64,000 nt of DNA from Ga0077555 sp964500805 (GCA_964500805.1 CAZCQH010000021.1:1-64000), one strand, 5' to 3'; positions 26,470 to 36,323 are shown, counted from the stretch's first letter. Program-made: numbers and translations. The notes: generated by a model not told the origin, from the sequence alone.

Positions 26470-26856
26470 GTGACCGTCGAGCTTCGAATGCTGGTTTGGT
26501 CGGCGCTGCTGACCATTTTGCTTGTCGTCATTGCGGCTCTGGGCGCCATGCGCGACGTCGGTCTCTCCCGGCTCGCCGGCAACCGTGAAAACCTGCCGGA
26601 GTTCACCGGCTGGACCGGTCGTGCGATCCGCGCGCATCGAAACATGCTGGAGAACCTGGTCTTGTTCGCGATCGCCGTGATTGCAGCCAAGCTCGCCGGT
26701 GTGTCGAATGCCAACACGATCTTTGGAGCGCAGCTCTTCTTCTGGGGGCGTGTCGCGCATGCTGGGCTCTACATCGCGGGGGTTGCCTGGGCCCGAACGG
26801 CCGCTTACGCGGTTTCGATGGTCGGGCTCTTGATGATCCTGCTGCAACTGCTGTAA
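26470..26856 (+). CDS. MAPEG-family membrane protein
   Basis: A 128-residue inner-membrane protein with four hydrophobic helices. The MAPEG pattern is RAIRAHRNMLENLVLFAIAV (the conserved R/N-rich block between helices 1 and 2) followed by FWGRVAHAGLYIAGVAWART. Eukaryotic MAPEG members are glutathione-dependent; bacterial ones of this small type have no established function. The start is GTG 26470, preceded by GAGAGG; an upstream TTG is less likely. It lies 51 bp before smc on the same strand. Confidence 0.86.
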   Translation: MTVELRMLVWSALLTILLVVIAALGAMRDVGLSRLAGNRENLPEFTGWTGRAIRAHRNMLENLVLFAIAVIAAKLAGVSNANTIFGAQLFFWGRVAHAGLYIAGVAWARTAAYAVSMVGLLMILLQLL

Positions 26857-26907
26857 CCCGGCGCTGCCCGCGACCGGTGCGACTGATAGAAATAGGACGT
26901 CTCATCG

Positions 26908-29900
26908 ATGCATATCACCCGGTTACGACTGCTCGGCTTCAAGTCGTTTGTCGAGCCGACCGAGCTCGTGATCGAGCGTGGGCTGACCGGCGTCGTCGGC
27001 CCGAACGGCTGCGGCAAGTCGAACCTGCTCGAGGCGCTGCGCTGGGTGATGGGCGAGACGTCGTACAAATCCATGCGCGCCTCCAGCATGGAGGACGTTA
27101 TCTTTTCCGGTACTACGGCGCGGCCGGCACGCAACTCCGCCGAAGTGACGATCTTCATCGACAACTCCGCGCGCACGGCACCCACAGAGTTCAATGATGC
27201 CGATGTGCTCGAAGTCACGCGTCGCATCGAGCGCGAGATGGGCTCAGCCTACCGCATCAACGGTGGCGATTCCCGCGCCCGCGACGTCAAGATTTTGTTC
27301 GAGGATGCTGCTACGGGCGCCCGCTCGCCGGCACTGGTCCGCCAGGGCCAGATCGGAGAGATCGTCAATGCCAAGCCCGAGCAGCGCCGCCGCATTCTTG
27401 AGGACGCGGCAGGCATTGCTGGGCTCCACTCGCGCCGTCACGAGGCGGAACTGCGGTTGAAGGCGGCAGAGTCAAACCTCGCGCGTATCAACGACGTGCT
27501 CGGCGGGCTGCGGAGCCAGATCGAGAGCTTGAAGCGCCAAGCTCGTCACGCGCGGCGCTACAAGGAGCTCTCGGGCGACATCCGCAAGGCCGAAGCGCTG
27601 CTCTTCCACCTCGCGTGGACGGCGGCGCAGGACGAGGTCGTTGCAACCGAGGCGGCGCTCTCCGGGGTGCTGATGCGCCTCGCGGAAGCCACAGCGCGGG
27701 AATCCGAGCTGACCCAGCTCGAGGTCGAGCGCGCCGAGGTCATGCAACCCTTGCGTGACGAGGAAGCCAAGCGCGGTGCCATTCTGGCCCGCATCAAGAT
27801 CGAGCAGGAAAGCTTCGAGAAGGAAGCCGAGCGCTTGGCCCAGCGTCAGAAAGAGCTGACCGGCCGGGCCGAGCACCTGAAGCGCGACATCGCTCGCGAG
27901 GAGGCCCTGGTCGCCGAGGCGAAGGAGATCCTCGAGAAGCTGGTGGCCGAGGCGACGGCGCTGATCGAGCGCGATCAGGCGCAGGAAGCTGCCGAGGAGA
28001 CCGTGCGCTCGGCCGTCGTCCAGGCTGAGAACGACGTCAAGTCCGCCGAGGACAGGCTCTCGGATGTCACGCGCCGAGCTTTCGAGGCCCGCGCCCGCCG
28101 CAAGAGCCTGGAAGCCGCCAAGGTTGATCGCCAAGCCGATATCGAGAAGCTGACCCGTCAGCTCGCGGCGCTGGAAACGCAGAAGCGCGAGGTGATTGCC
28201 CGCGCACCGGATGCGAGGAAGCTCGCTGAGACCGCTGAGCGCGGTCAGAGCCTGATGGCGGAGGTGGCCGATACCGAGCAGCAGGCCATTGCGGCGGAAG
28301 AGAAGGCGCTGGAGCTCGCAGCCGAAGCGAAAGATCGTCGCGACGCGGCCCAAGCGCAGCGCGTGGTCGCGAGCCAGCTCACCACCGAGCTTGAAACACT
28401 TGGCAAGCTTCTGATCCCGATCCGGGAGGACGGTTCGCCGCCAATTCTCGATCAGGTGCGAGTGTCACCCGGCTATGAGATGGCACTCGGTGCTGCTTTC
28501 GGCGACGATCTCGACGCGCCGATCGCCGAGGAAGCGCCGATTCACTGGCGCCGCATCAGTATGGGATTGTCCGATCCGCCGCTGCCGGAGGGCGTTGCGC
28601 CCTTGAGCGCTCACGTCGAGGCGCCTGCCGAGCTCGCCCGCCGCCTGAAGCAGATCGGCATCGTTTCCCGCGAGGACGGCATCCGATTGCAGTCGCAGCT
28701 GAAGCCCGGCCAGCGACTGGTCTCGCTTGAAGGCGATCTTTGGCGGTGGGACGGCCTCGTCGCCGCGGCCGATGCGCCGACCGCGGCCGCGCAGCGCCTC
28801 GCCGAGCGAAATCGCCTTGGTGACGTCGAGCTTCGCGTCACCAAGGCCCATCGCGATGCGGCCGATCTGGCCTCCGCCGAGCGAACCGCCGCCGAGATGC
28901 ACCGTGTTGCGGAGTCCGAGGAGCGCCGCCTTCGCCAGCTGTGGCGGGAGCAGCAATCGGCGCTCGCCAAGGTCAGGGACGAGTTGACCTCCATCGAGCG
29001 TCAGGCGCGTGAGACCGAGGCCCGGCTCGCCGCCGCCGAGGAAGCGCGCACCCGCACGGAGGAGGCAATCGCTGAAGCTCACGAAAAAATCGCCGAAATC
29101 GAAGCCGCGCTCGATGTCATGGGCGGTCTCGAGGAGCTCGAAGCGGAGCTCGCCGAGCAAGAAGCCAACACGCGTGAGGAGCGCTCAAAGCTTGCCGAGA
29201 TTCGCGCATCGCTCGCCAGCTTGGAGCGCGAGCGGCACGTGCGCGCCGAGCGGTACAAGACCGTCAAATCCGAGCACGAGCGCTGGTCGACGCGCGGTCA
29301 GGCAGCCGATACCCAGGTCGGCGAGTTCCGCACCCGCTTTGCCGACACCGAGGCCGAGCTCGAGAAGTTGAAAGATCTTCCTGAAGTCGTCGAGGAGCGG
29401 CGCGGCCAGATCATGGATCAGCTCGCCGAGGCCGAGAAGGAGCGTCGGGCCGCCGCCGACACGCTTGCCGCTGCCGATACGGCGCTGCGCGAAACGCAAG
29501 CCGCACTCCGCAAGTGCCAGGCCCTCGTCACCGAAACTCGCGAAGGCCGCGCCCGCACCGAAGCCCAGCTCGAGGCCGCCCGCACCAAACGCCAGGAGGA
29601 AGCGCGCCGCATCGGCGAGATCATGAACTGCGCACCCGAGGATTGCCTCGGGCTCGCGGGCCTCGAGCCTGGAGCGGCAATGCCGCTGCTTCCCGACGTT
29701 GACCGCAACTTGGTTCGCCTTAAGTCCGAACGCGAGCGGTTGGGCGGGGTCAATCTCGCTGCCGACGAGGAGCTCAGCGCGCTCACCGAGCAGTTCGCGA
29801 CCATGGACATGGAGCGCCTCGACATCGAGGGCGCGATCAACAAGCTGCGCGGCGCCATCGGTCAGCTCAATCGCGAGGCGAAGCAGCGCCTCAATGCCGC

Positions 29901-30399
29901 TTTCGAGACCGTCAACGGTCATTTCCAGCGGCTGTTCTCGACGCTTTTCGGCGAGGGCGGCGAGGCGCGTCTCGAGATGATCGAGAGCGAAGTGGATCCG
30001 TTGGAAGGCGGGCTCGAGATCATCGCCAAACCGCCGGGTAAGAAGCCGGCCGCGCTGTCGCTGCTCTCGGGCGGCGAGCAGACGCTGACCGCGCTCTCGC
30101 TGATCTTTGCGGTGTTCCTCACCAATCCCTCGCCGATCTGCGTCCTCGACGAGGTCGACGCACCGCTCGATGACGCCAACGTCGACCGCTTCTGCACGCT
30201 GATGGAACGGATGTCGGCTGAGACCGACACCCGGTTCCTTGTCATCACGCATCACCCGATGACAATGGCACGCATGAACCGGCTGTTTGGTGTGACGATG
30301 GCTGAAAAGGGGGTATCTCAGCTCGTCTCCGTTGACCTTGCGACGGCCGAGAAGATCATCGAGAACGCGCCGCCTGTCCAGCAGCAGGGCGCGGCGTGA
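26908..30399 (+). CDS. smc: chromosome segregation/condensin protein SMC
   Basis: A 1163-residue SMC ATPase that forms ring dimers organising the chromosome, normally with ScpA and ScpB, and is loaded at parS by ParB. The N-terminal head has Walker A GPNGCGKSN in the block FKSFVEPTELVIERGLTGVVGPNG. Long coiled coils (~170-480 and ~650-1000) flank a hinge (~490-640). The C-terminal head has LSGGEQTLTALSLIFAVF and Walker B ICVLDEVDAPLDD, followed by LVITHHPMTMARM. The gene lies 10 kb from one perfect parS site and 27 kb from the other. Its stop codon touches the stop of the convergent kinase gene with no gap. Confidence 0.97.
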   Translation: MHITRLRLLGFKSFVEPTELVIERGLTGVVGPNGCGKSNLLEALRWVMGETSYKSMRASSMEDVIFSGTTARPARNSAEVTIFIDNSARTAPTEFNDADVLEVTRRIEREMGSAYRINGGDSRARDVKILFEDAATGARSPALVRQGQIGEIVNAKPEQRRRILEDAAGIAGLHSRRHEAELRLKAAESNLARINDVLGGLRSQIESLKRQARHARRYKELSGDIRKAEALLFHLAWTAAQDEVVATEAALSGVLMRLAEATARESELTQLEVERAEVMQPLRDEEAKRGAILARIKIEQESFEKEAERLAQRQKELTGRAEHLKRDIAREEALVAEAKEILEKLVAEATALIERDQAQEAAEETVRSAVVQAENDVKSAEDRLSDVTRRAFEARARRKSLEAAKVDRQADIEKLTRQLAALETQKREVIARAPDARKLAETAERGQSLMAEVADTEQQAIAAEEKALELAAEAKDRRDAAQAQRVVASQLTTELETLGKLLIPIREDGSPPILDQVRVSPGYEMALGAAFGDDLDAPIAEEAPIHWRRISMGLSDPPLPEGVAPLSAHVEAPAELARRLKQIGIVSREDGIRLQSQLKPGQRLVSLEGDLWRWDGLVAAADAPTAAAQRLAERNRLGDVELRVTKAHRDAADLASAERTAAEMHRVAESEERRLRQLWREQQSALAKVRDELTSIERQARETEARLAAAEEARTRTEEAIAEAHEKIAEIEAALDVMGGLEELEAELAEQEANTREERSKLAEIRASLASLERERHVRAERYKTVKSEHERWSTRGQAADTQVGEFRTRFADTEAELEKLKDLPEVVEERRGQIMDQLAEAEKERRAAADTLAAADTALRETQAALRKCQALVTETREGRARTEAQLEAARTKRQEEARRIGEIMNCAPEDCLGLAGLEPGAAMPLLPDVDRNLVRLKSERERLGGVNLAADEELSALTEQFATMDMERLDIEGAINKLRGAIGQLNREAKQRLNAAFETVNGHFQRLFSTLFGEGGEARLEMIESEVDPLEGGLEIIAKPPGKKPAALSLLSGGEQTLTALSLIFAVFLTNPSPICVLDEVDAPLDDANVDRFCTLMERMSAETDTRFLVITHHPMTMARMNRLFGVTMAEKGVSQLVSVDLATAEKIIENAPPVQQQGAA

Positions 30400-31965
30400 T
30401 CACCCTGAAGGTGTTGTGATGGGGAGGCGCACCGTGAAGGTCGCGCCTTCGCTGGGCCGGCCGTCGGCCGAGATCTCCCCACCGTGCACGTCGACGATCT
30501 TGCGGCACGTGGCGAGCCCAATACCAGTGCCCTCGTATTCCTGGCGTCCGTGCAGACGTTGAAAGATCTTGAAGATCTGATCTTTGTAGCGGTTGTCGAA
30601 GCCGATCCCGTTGTCGGCGAGCGTGATCACCGCGCATTGGCCCCCGGCCGCTGATCGCGTCACCGTACCCCTGATCCGGATAGCCGGCGGCACACCTGGT
30701 CGCGAGAACTTCAGCGAATTCGAGATCAGGTTCTGGAACAGTTGGCGCATCTGGGTCGCATCAGCGTGGATCGCGGGCAGACCTGCGAACTCGATCTGAG
30801 CCTTTAGATCTTCGATGCGCACCTGCAGGTCGGAAACAACGCCCCGCAACGTTACATTCAGATCCACGAGCACCGGCTTGCGCTGGCCGCTATCGACTCG
30901 CGCATAAGAGAGTAGATCGTTGATCAGCGTGCGCATGCGTTGTGCAGCGTGCTGCACGCGCCCGAGCGATTCAAGCGTTTCGTCCGGAAGGCCGTCGGTT
31001 TGTCGTGTCAGGATGCGCCCAGTGAATGTTTCGATCTTGCGCAGCGGCTCCTGAAGGTCGTGCGAGGCGATATAGGCGAAGTTCTGCAGCTCCTGGTTCG
31101 ACCGTTCGAGCTTGCCGTTGTAGTCTTCGAGTTGCGATCGCGCCCGCTCGCGTTCCGTGATGTCGTCGACCGTTACCACGTAGCCGCCGTCCGCCATCGG
31201 CCGTTGTGTGATTGAGAGCTGTCTGCTGTCCGTCAGACTGATCGTTCCAGTTCGCAGCAACTTTAGTGCATGAGCCTGCTCGGATGCCGGACCCTGAGTT
31301 GAGACATCAGGCAGGGTCTCGGCATCGACGATTGGGCTCAGCACCAGCAGGGCGTCGGCTTGCACTCCAGGAACAAGAGCGTCTGCCTGGAGGCCGAACA
31401 ATTCCCCGAACCGGCCGTTGCAAACGAGCAAACGGTTCTGCGGATCGAACATCGCCAGGCCCTGCGGCATGTTGTTGATCGCAGCATCGAAGCGCAGGTT
31501 CTGGATCTGCAGGTCGCGCTCGCGGGCGAGCAGCGCGAGGTTCTTCTGCTCGCGCTCCGCGGCCGCAGCCCGCCGCTCGCGCAGGTCTCGGATGGCGTAG
31601 ACGAGGACACCCGGCAAACGGCTGCCGAGGGGCTCGCGCACGACCTCGATTGGAACCCGCGGTCCGACCGCGGTGTTAAGCTCCGTTTCCCATCTGATCA
31701 CCCTGTCAGCCGAGCCGCCCGATGGAGCGTCGCCGAACAGTTCGGCCAAGGCCCGTTGTCCGATAAGCGCCGGAGCCGAATAGCCGCAAAGCTCGGCGGC
31801 TAGCCGATTGAGGCTCAAGATGGCCCCCTGCCGCGCAACCAACAATGCTTTGTTGTCACGGCCGACATAGAGGCCTTCGAGTGCTGCTGCGAGCAACTCG
31901 TGGGCGAGGCCATGTCCGCTCACGTCCTCGGCCGATCGAGCCGCGGGTGCAAGGCGAGGGTCCAT
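30400..31965 (-). CDS. PAS-domain sensor histidine kinase, cytosolic
   Basis: A 521-residue kinase without transmembrane helices. Residues ~25-130 and ~155-275 look like PAS domains (second: NMPQGLAMFDPQNRLLVCNGRFGELFGL, ending VTVDDITERERARSQLE). A HisKA domain with phospho-acceptor His lies in ASHDLQEPLRKIETF, and a HATPase domain has the N box NLISNSLKFS, G1 DNGIGFD and G2 GTGIGLATCRKI. This arrangement resembles phytochrome-like and circadian-type kinases. No response regulator is adjacent, so it is an orphan. It is convergent with smc. Confidence 0.9.
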   Translation of the reverse strand: MDPRLAPAARSAEDVSGHGLAHELLAAALEGLYVGRDNKALLVARQGAILSLNRLAAELCGYSAPALIGQRALAELFGDAPSGGSADRVIRWETELNTAVGPRVPIEVVREPLGSRLPGVLVYAIRDLRERRAAAAEREQKNLALLARERDLQIQNLRFDAAINNMPQGLAMFDPQNRLLVCNGRFGELFGLQADALVPGVQADALLVLSPIVDAETLPDVSTQGPASEQAHALKLLRTGTISLTDSRQLSITQRPMADGGYVVTVDDITERERARSQLEDYNGKLERSNQELQNFAYIASHDLQEPLRKIETFTGRILTRQTDGLPDETLESLGRVQHAAQRMRTLINDLLSYARVDSGQRKPVLVDLNVTLRGVVSDLQVRIEDLKAQIEFAGLPAIHADATQMRQLFQNLISNSLKFSRPGVPPAIRIRGTVTRSAAGGQCAVITLADNGIGFDNRYKDQIFKIFQRLHGRQEYEGTGIGLATCRKIVDVHGGEISADGRPSEGATFTVRLPITTPSG

Positions 31966-32182
31966 CGATCGGGGCCTTCAATGGTGAAGCAAGCAATGGA
32001 AACCGATCTTGAGTCAAACACCTTAAATCGACGTCAACAGACTATTTTAGCAACGCCCACAAATGCTTGTGACGTCGAGATCCAGATTTCATGAGCGCGT
32101 TTGCCGCACGCACGGCAAAATCAGGTGCAGACCTGCGCGCATTCGCCACCCCTTGCTCCCACGGCGCGAATGGGGCGTTTTC

Positions 32183-32211
32183 TTGACACCCCCACCCCCC
32201 GCACCTATGGT
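32183..32211 (+). promoter_or_regulatory. promoter of the F0 ATP synthase operon
   Basis: TTGACA (32183-32188) and TATGGT (32206-32211) are separated by exactly 17 bases, a good match to the alphaproteobacterial housekeeping promoter. The spacer is almost pure C. Transcription would start around 32218, leaving a ~50-base leader before atpI. The rest of the 303-bp gap (31966-32268) shows nothing else recognisable. Confidence 0.7.
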
Positions 32212-32268
32212 CCGCGCCGTCAATCGGACCCGCCGCGCACGTGGTTCGCGCGCTGGTGGAGGTTCCCC

Positions 32269-32664
32269 ATGTCTGCTGAAGGCAAGGACCACGAGCCTCG
32301 TGGCGAGATGTCGCCGGATGAGCGGGACGCCATCAAGCGGCGTTCAGACGCTCTCGGCAGGCGGCTCAACGAGGCTCGCCATCGCGATGCGCCGAGTGCG
32401 GATCGCGGAGGCGCGCGGACCGCCAAAGGCGAGGCGATGGGGCGCGCGTTGCGCGTATCCGCTGAGCTCATCGGCGGTATCGTCGTCGGCAGTCTGATTG
32501 GCTGGTACTTGGATGAATGGCTCGGTAATCAGAAGCCGTGGTTTTTCATCCTGTTCTTTTTGCTCGGCGCGGCCGCTGGAATCCTGAATGTAGTCAGGAT
32601 GGCAATGCGGGAACAGACCCCGAAGGGGCTGCCTCTGGCGGACGACCGGGACGAGGACAAGTAG
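32269..32664 (+). CDS. atpI: ATP synthase protein I (AtpI/AtpZ-like)
   Basis: A 131-residue small membrane protein that heads the F0 operon and assists rotor-ring assembly or ion supply. It has a charged ~60-residue N-terminus, then two hydrophobic helices (LIGGIVVGSLIGWYLDEW and FFILFFLLGAAAGILNVVRM) typical of AtpI/AtpZ. ATG 32269 follows GGAGG and lies ~50 bases after the promoter. The next gene starts 54 bp downstream. Confidence 0.9.
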   Translation: MSAEGKDHEPRGEMSPDERDAIKRRSDALGRRLNEARHRDAPSADRGGARTAKGEAMGRALRVSAELIGGIVVGSLIGWYLDEWLGNQKPWFFILFFLLGAAAGILNVVRMAMREQTPKGLPLADDRDEDK

Positions 32665-32718
32665 GAAGAATTGGCTGGTGCAACGCCGGCTGGCACGGAC
32701 GGGACAAGGCGGGACGCA

Positions 32719-33462
32719 GTGGCAAGCCCAATCGAGCAGTTCCAAATCAAGAAACTCGTGCCGATAAAGATTGGCGGGATCGACGCTTCGTTCACCAATT
32801 CCGCGGCGTTCATGATCGCCGCCGTTGCACTTACGACCGGCTTCCTTGTCTGGGCCATGCGCAGCCGCGCGCTGGTGCCGAGCCGCTCGCAGTCGCTCGC
32901 TGAAGTGCTCTACGAGTTCGTTGCAAGGACAGTTCGAGAAAATGTCGGGCCAGAAGGCATGAGATTTTTCCCCCTCGTGTTCTCGCTCTTCATCTTCGTT
33001 CTGATCCTGAACCTGATGGGCATGATCCCTTACTCGTTCACGGTAACGAGCCACATCGTCGTCACAGCAGCGCTGGCCCTGCTGGTGATTGGAATTGTTA
33101 TTGTCTACGGCTTTTACCAGCAGGGACCGGGCTTCCTGAAGCTGTTCGTCCCCGATGTACCGCCGTGGCTGCTACCCATCATGGTACCCATCGAGGTGAT
33201 CTCGTTCCTGTCGCGGCCGCTCTCGCTTTCGGTTCGTCTCTTCGCCAACATGCTGGCCGGACATATCGCGCTCAAGATCTTTGCCGGCTTCGTCGCATCG
33301 CTCCTGGCGGCAGGCGCCTGGGGAGTCATCTCGCCGTTGCCGCTGCTGCTGACCGTCGCGCTCACCGCCCTTGAATTCCTGGTCGCGGCGCTGCAGGCCT
33401 ACGTGTTCGCCGTTCTCACCTGCGTCTATCTCAACGACGCCGTTCACGGTGCTCACCACTGA
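32719..33462 (+). CDS. atpB: F0F1 ATP synthase subunit a
   Basis: Subunit a forms the proton half-channels of F0. The 247-residue product starts at GTG 32719 (MASPIEQFQIKKLVPI), the expected family N-terminus; an earlier TTG is unlikely. The essential Arg lies in SLSVRLFANMLAGHIALKI and the C-terminal helix has LEFLVAALQAYVFAVLTCVYL. Length matches alphaproteobacterial homologues. It is the second gene of the F0 operon. Confidence 0.97.
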   Translation: MASPIEQFQIKKLVPIKIGGIDASFTNSAAFMIAAVALTTGFLVWAMRSRALVPSRSQSLAEVLYEFVARTVRENVGPEGMRFFPLVFSLFIFVLILNLMGMIPYSFTVTSHIVVTAALALLVIGIVIVYGFYQQGPGFLKLFVPDVPPWLLPIMVPIEVISFLSRPLSLSVRLFANMLAGHIALKIFAGFVASLLAAGAWGVISPLPLLLTVALTALEFLVAALQAYVFAVLTCVYLNDAVHGAHH

Positions 33463-33523
33463 GCGGGCGTCGCATTCGATCGAACTTCGAACAACCTCCA
33501 ACCAGCACATACAGGAGCTTCTC

Positions 33524-33751
33524 ATGGATCCGATCATTGGTAAGGCCATTGGCGCCGGTCTCGCTTGCCTCGGCATGGCAGGTGCGGGCATCGGCCTCGG
33601 CAATCTTTTCGGCCAATTCCTCTCCGGCGCACTGCGCAATCCTTCGGCTGCCGACAGCCAGCGCGGCACATTGCTGCTGGGCTTCGCCCTGACGGAAGCC
33701 CTGGGCATCTTCTCGTTGCTGATCGCGCTGCTGCTGCTCTTCGTTGTCTGA
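33524..33751 (+). CDS. atpE: F0F1 ATP synthase subunit c
   Basis: A 75-residue hairpin forming the rotor ring. Helix 1 has the GAGLACLGMAGAGIGLGN glycine ladder, the polar loop is ALRNPSA, and helix 2 carries the proton-binding Glu in LLLGFALTEALGIF. There is no sodium-binding ligand pattern, so the ring is presumably proton-coupled. AGGAG precedes ATG 33524. Confidence 0.97.
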   Translation: MDPIIGKAIGAGLACLGMAGAGIGLGNLFGQFLSGALRNPSAADSQRGTLLLGFALTEALGIFSLLIALLLLFVV

Positions 33752-33869
33752 TCGCTGAGGTTCAATTTTCGTGTGGCGGCCGGTGACGGCTGCCGCATCG
33801 CATCGTTGCAGCGTTGCAGTTCACAGCACAATTCTGCGACCTTGACCTCGCCAAGTTGGGACACGTTCA

Positions 33870-34412
33870 ATGGCTGCCCCCAAGGGTGCTCAAACCGCGA
33901 CCGGCGCTCCCGAGCCGAAAGGCTCGTTTCCGCCGTTCGATCCCTCGACCTTCACGCCGCAGCTTGTTTGGCTGGCGCTGTCGTTCGGCGCGCTCTACCT
34001 GCTGCTATCGCGCATCGCGCTGCCGAAGATCGGCAGCGTCATCGCTGAGCGTCGTGATCGCGTTGAGCGCGATCTCGCCGAAGCAGAGCGCATGAAGGCG
34101 GAAACCGATACGGCCCTCAAAGCTTACGAGACGTCGCTCGCAAATGCCCGCGGCCGGGCCCAGGCCATGGCCAAGGAGACCCGCGACAAGCTTGCCGCCG
34201 ACATCGAACAGAGTCGCGCGGAGGCGGACCGTCAAAACGCTGCCAAGGTCGCCGACATGGAGAAGCGCATCGCCGACACGAAGGTGCGCGCTCTCGCTTC
34301 CGTCAGCGATATCGCAACCGAAACGGCGGGTGCCATCGTCGAGAAGCTGCTCGGCCGTCAGGTGCCGGCGGACGAGATAAAGAGGATCGTGGCTCAGCGG
34401 CTCGGCCGCTGA
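33870..34412 (+). CDS. atpG: F0F1 ATP synthase subunit b'
   Basis: A 180-residue peripheral-stalk subunit, the diverged b' form found in photosynthetic bacteria and many alphaproteobacteria. One N-terminal membrane helix (QLVWLALSFGALYLLLSRIALP) follows a Pro-rich leader, then a long charged coiled coil with IAERRDRVERDLAEAERMK. It pairs with the b subunit encoded 80 bp downstream to form a heterodimeric stalk. The symbol atpF2 is also used for such genes. Confidence 0.93.
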   Translation: MAAPKGAQTATGAPEPKGSFPPFDPSTFTPQLVWLALSFGALYLLLSRIALPKIGSVIAERRDRVERDLAEAERMKAETDTALKAYETSLANARGRAQAMAKETRDKLAADIEQSRAEADRQNAAKVADMEKRIADTKVRALASVSDIATETAGAIVEKLLGRQVPADEIKRIVAQRLGR

Positions 34413-34491
34413 GCAGGTGTTAGCGCATGGCGCGTGAGCTGGATTGATTGCGACGCGAGGCCGAGGGGCCGAGTAGTGCCGGGAGCGACCA

Positions 34492-34977
34492 ATGTGGAAG
34501 ACTGCCGAGTTCTGGGTGCTGGTCTCGTTCCTGGTCTTCATGGCATTGATTTGGAAGCTGGGCGTGCCGGGCACGATCGGCAAGACGCTCGATGATCGCA
34601 GCGATGCGATCCGCAAGGAGCTCGACGAAGCGCGCCGATTGCGGGAAGAAGCGCAAAGCCTCCTCAACGAATATCTGCAGAAGCAGCGTCAAGCCGAGGA
34701 CGAGGCCAAGGCCATCGTTGCTGAGGCGCAGCGCGAGGTCGAGGCGATGAAGACCGAGTCAGCTCGCTCGCTTGCCGAGCAGATCGAGCGTCGCTCCAGA
34801 CTCGCCGAGGAAAAGATCGCACGAGCCGAGGCGCAGGCCGTTGCCGAGGTCCGTGCGGCTGCTGTCGAGCACGCCACCGCAGCCGCCGAGCAGATCCTCC
34901 GCGATCGCGTCACCGGCGATACGGGCAAAGGCCTTGTGGATCAAGCCATCCGCGACCTGCGGGGCAAGTTGAATTGA
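34492..34977 (+). CDS. atpF: F0F1 ATP synthase subunit b
   Basis: A 161-residue stalk subunit with one N-terminal membrane helix (FWVLVSFLVFMALIWKL) and a long coiled coil containing LDDRSDAIRKELDEARRLREEAQ, typical of alphaproteobacterial b. It is the last gene of the F0 operon. The F1 genes (atpHAGDC) do not follow, which matches the split arrangement common in Hyphomicrobiales. No terminator is obvious downstream. Confidence 0.95.
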   Translation: MWKTAEFWVLVSFLVFMALIWKLGVPGTIGKTLDDRSDAIRKELDEARRLREEAQSLLNEYLQKQRQAEDEAKAIVAEAQREVEAMKTESARSLAEQIERRSRLAEEKIARAEAQAVAEVRAAAVEHATAAAEQILRDRVTGDTGKGLVDQAIRDLRGKLN

Positions 34978-35102
34978 GCTCGTTGCCGTGCCGGTAGGCT
35001 CGCCGCAAGCTTCTTAGTCGCGGCTGAGCACAACCGGTCGGATGTGTCCTTCCGAGCTACGGAGCCCGGGGTTTACCACGAGTAAGGTTCCGCTCCGTGC
35101 TC

Positions 35103-36323
35103 TCACTGTGCCTGCCGTCCTATCGCCCCACCGAGCAGTAGAACGAGACACGCCAAAGTAGTTGTCGTGGCTGCGATGGCGAGGCCAGGGCTGTAGCTGC
35201 CAAAGGCGTCCCGAAGGGCGCCCAGAAGGGCTGGACCGAAGGCAGAGGTCAGCTGGATAGCCGTCGCTGCCGATCCGTAGGTTGCGCCGAACGCCTTGGC
35301 GCCGAACTCGCGGCGCACCACCACAGGGCCCAGCGTCGTCACATGGCCGATGCCATAACCGTAGACGAGGCTCGCGGCGATCAGCACCTGGGCGCTGGGC
35401 CATAGCGACATTGCTGCCAGAGCCACCGTCTGCGCTGCCATGATCAGGCATGCAAGATGTCGAACGTTCACCCGGTCGACGATCGCCGCCAGCACGAGAC
35501 GCCCGATGAATGCGGTCACACCGGTGGCTGCGACCAGCCAGCCGGCGCCTTCCAATCCGAGCAGCGGTTCCGCCAGCGCCACGTGATGTGTGATGAAGCC
35601 GATCTGTACGGTCAGGGCCAGCGCGAAGCTTCCCGCGGCGCTCCACAACAGCATGCGCGACCAACCCATGGCGGCGGGAGGCATCGGCTCGGGCCGCGAA
35701 GCACCTGTCGTATCCAAGCCGGTTCCATCGCGCGCCAGCCCCAATTCACTTGGCCCCCGATAGCGCAAGACCGTTGCGATCAAAGGCAACAGCAGCAGCA
35801 CGGCGACCGCACCCGTTGCGAGCAGCCCGCGCGTGAGCCCGAGCTCCCGCAGAGCCAGCAGGATCAGCGGTACGCCCGCGATGGCCCCGACGCTCGCTCC
35901 CATGATGGCCAGCGTCATCGATCGTCCCTGATGGCGCTCGAACCAAGGTGCAACCGTCGCAGTGATGCCTGTCGTCGACAGCGTAGACCAGCCAAACCCG
36001 ATCAGAGCGAAGCAGGGATAAAGCTGCCACGGCGCCGTCACTTGGCCGACCAGCGCGACGCCGAGCCCCATCGAGAGTGCGCCGGCTAGCAACACCGGCC
36101 GCGGCCCCATCCGATCGATGCTGCTGCCGACCGTTCGCTGCACGCAAGCACTGACAAGGAAGAACAACGTGATCGCGGATGATACTTCGGCGATCGACCA
36201 GCCATGCGCCGCCGTAACGGCTTTCAGGTAGACGCTCGATCCGAATAGTCCCAACGCCCACGCAACTGCCGCGATGACGAAGCACGCTGCCACCACCCGC
36301 CAGCCGTAGAACCCGCCCTTCAC
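35103..36323 (-). CDS. major facilitator superfamily transporter
   Basis: A ~406-residue carrier with twelve hydrophobic helices and an N-terminus reading GGFYGWRVVAACFVIAAVAWALG, the pattern of monocarboxylate-porter-like MFS members. The loop between helices 2 and 3 has SSIDRMGPRPVLLAGAL, and a second-half block reads FIGRLVLAAIVDRVNVRHL. The substrate is unknown. The start is uncertain: GTG 36323 has an upstream AAAGG, while another GTG at 36371 would add 16 residues. It is the first of two minus-strand genes after the atp operon, downstream of an amidase gene. Confidence 0.83.
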   Translation of the reverse strand: MKGGFYGWRVVAACFVIAAVAWALGLFGSSVYLKAVTAAHGWSIAEVSSAITLFFLVSACVQRTVGSSIDRMGPRPVLLAGALSMGLGVALVGQVTAPWQLYPCFALIGFGWSTLSTTGITATVAPWFERHQGRSMTLAIMGASVGAIAGVPLILLALRELGLTRGLLATGAVAVLLLLPLIATVLRYRGPSELGLARDGTGLDTTGASRPEPMPPAAMGWSRMLLWSAAGSFALALTVQIGFITHHVALAEPLLGLEGAGWLVAATGVTAFIGRLVLAAIVDRVNVRHLACLIMAAQTVALAAMSLWPSAQVLIAASLVYGYGIGHVTTLGPVVVRREFGAKAFGATYGSAATAIQLTSAFGPALLGALRDAFGSYSPGLAIAATTTTLACLVLLLGGAIGRQAQ

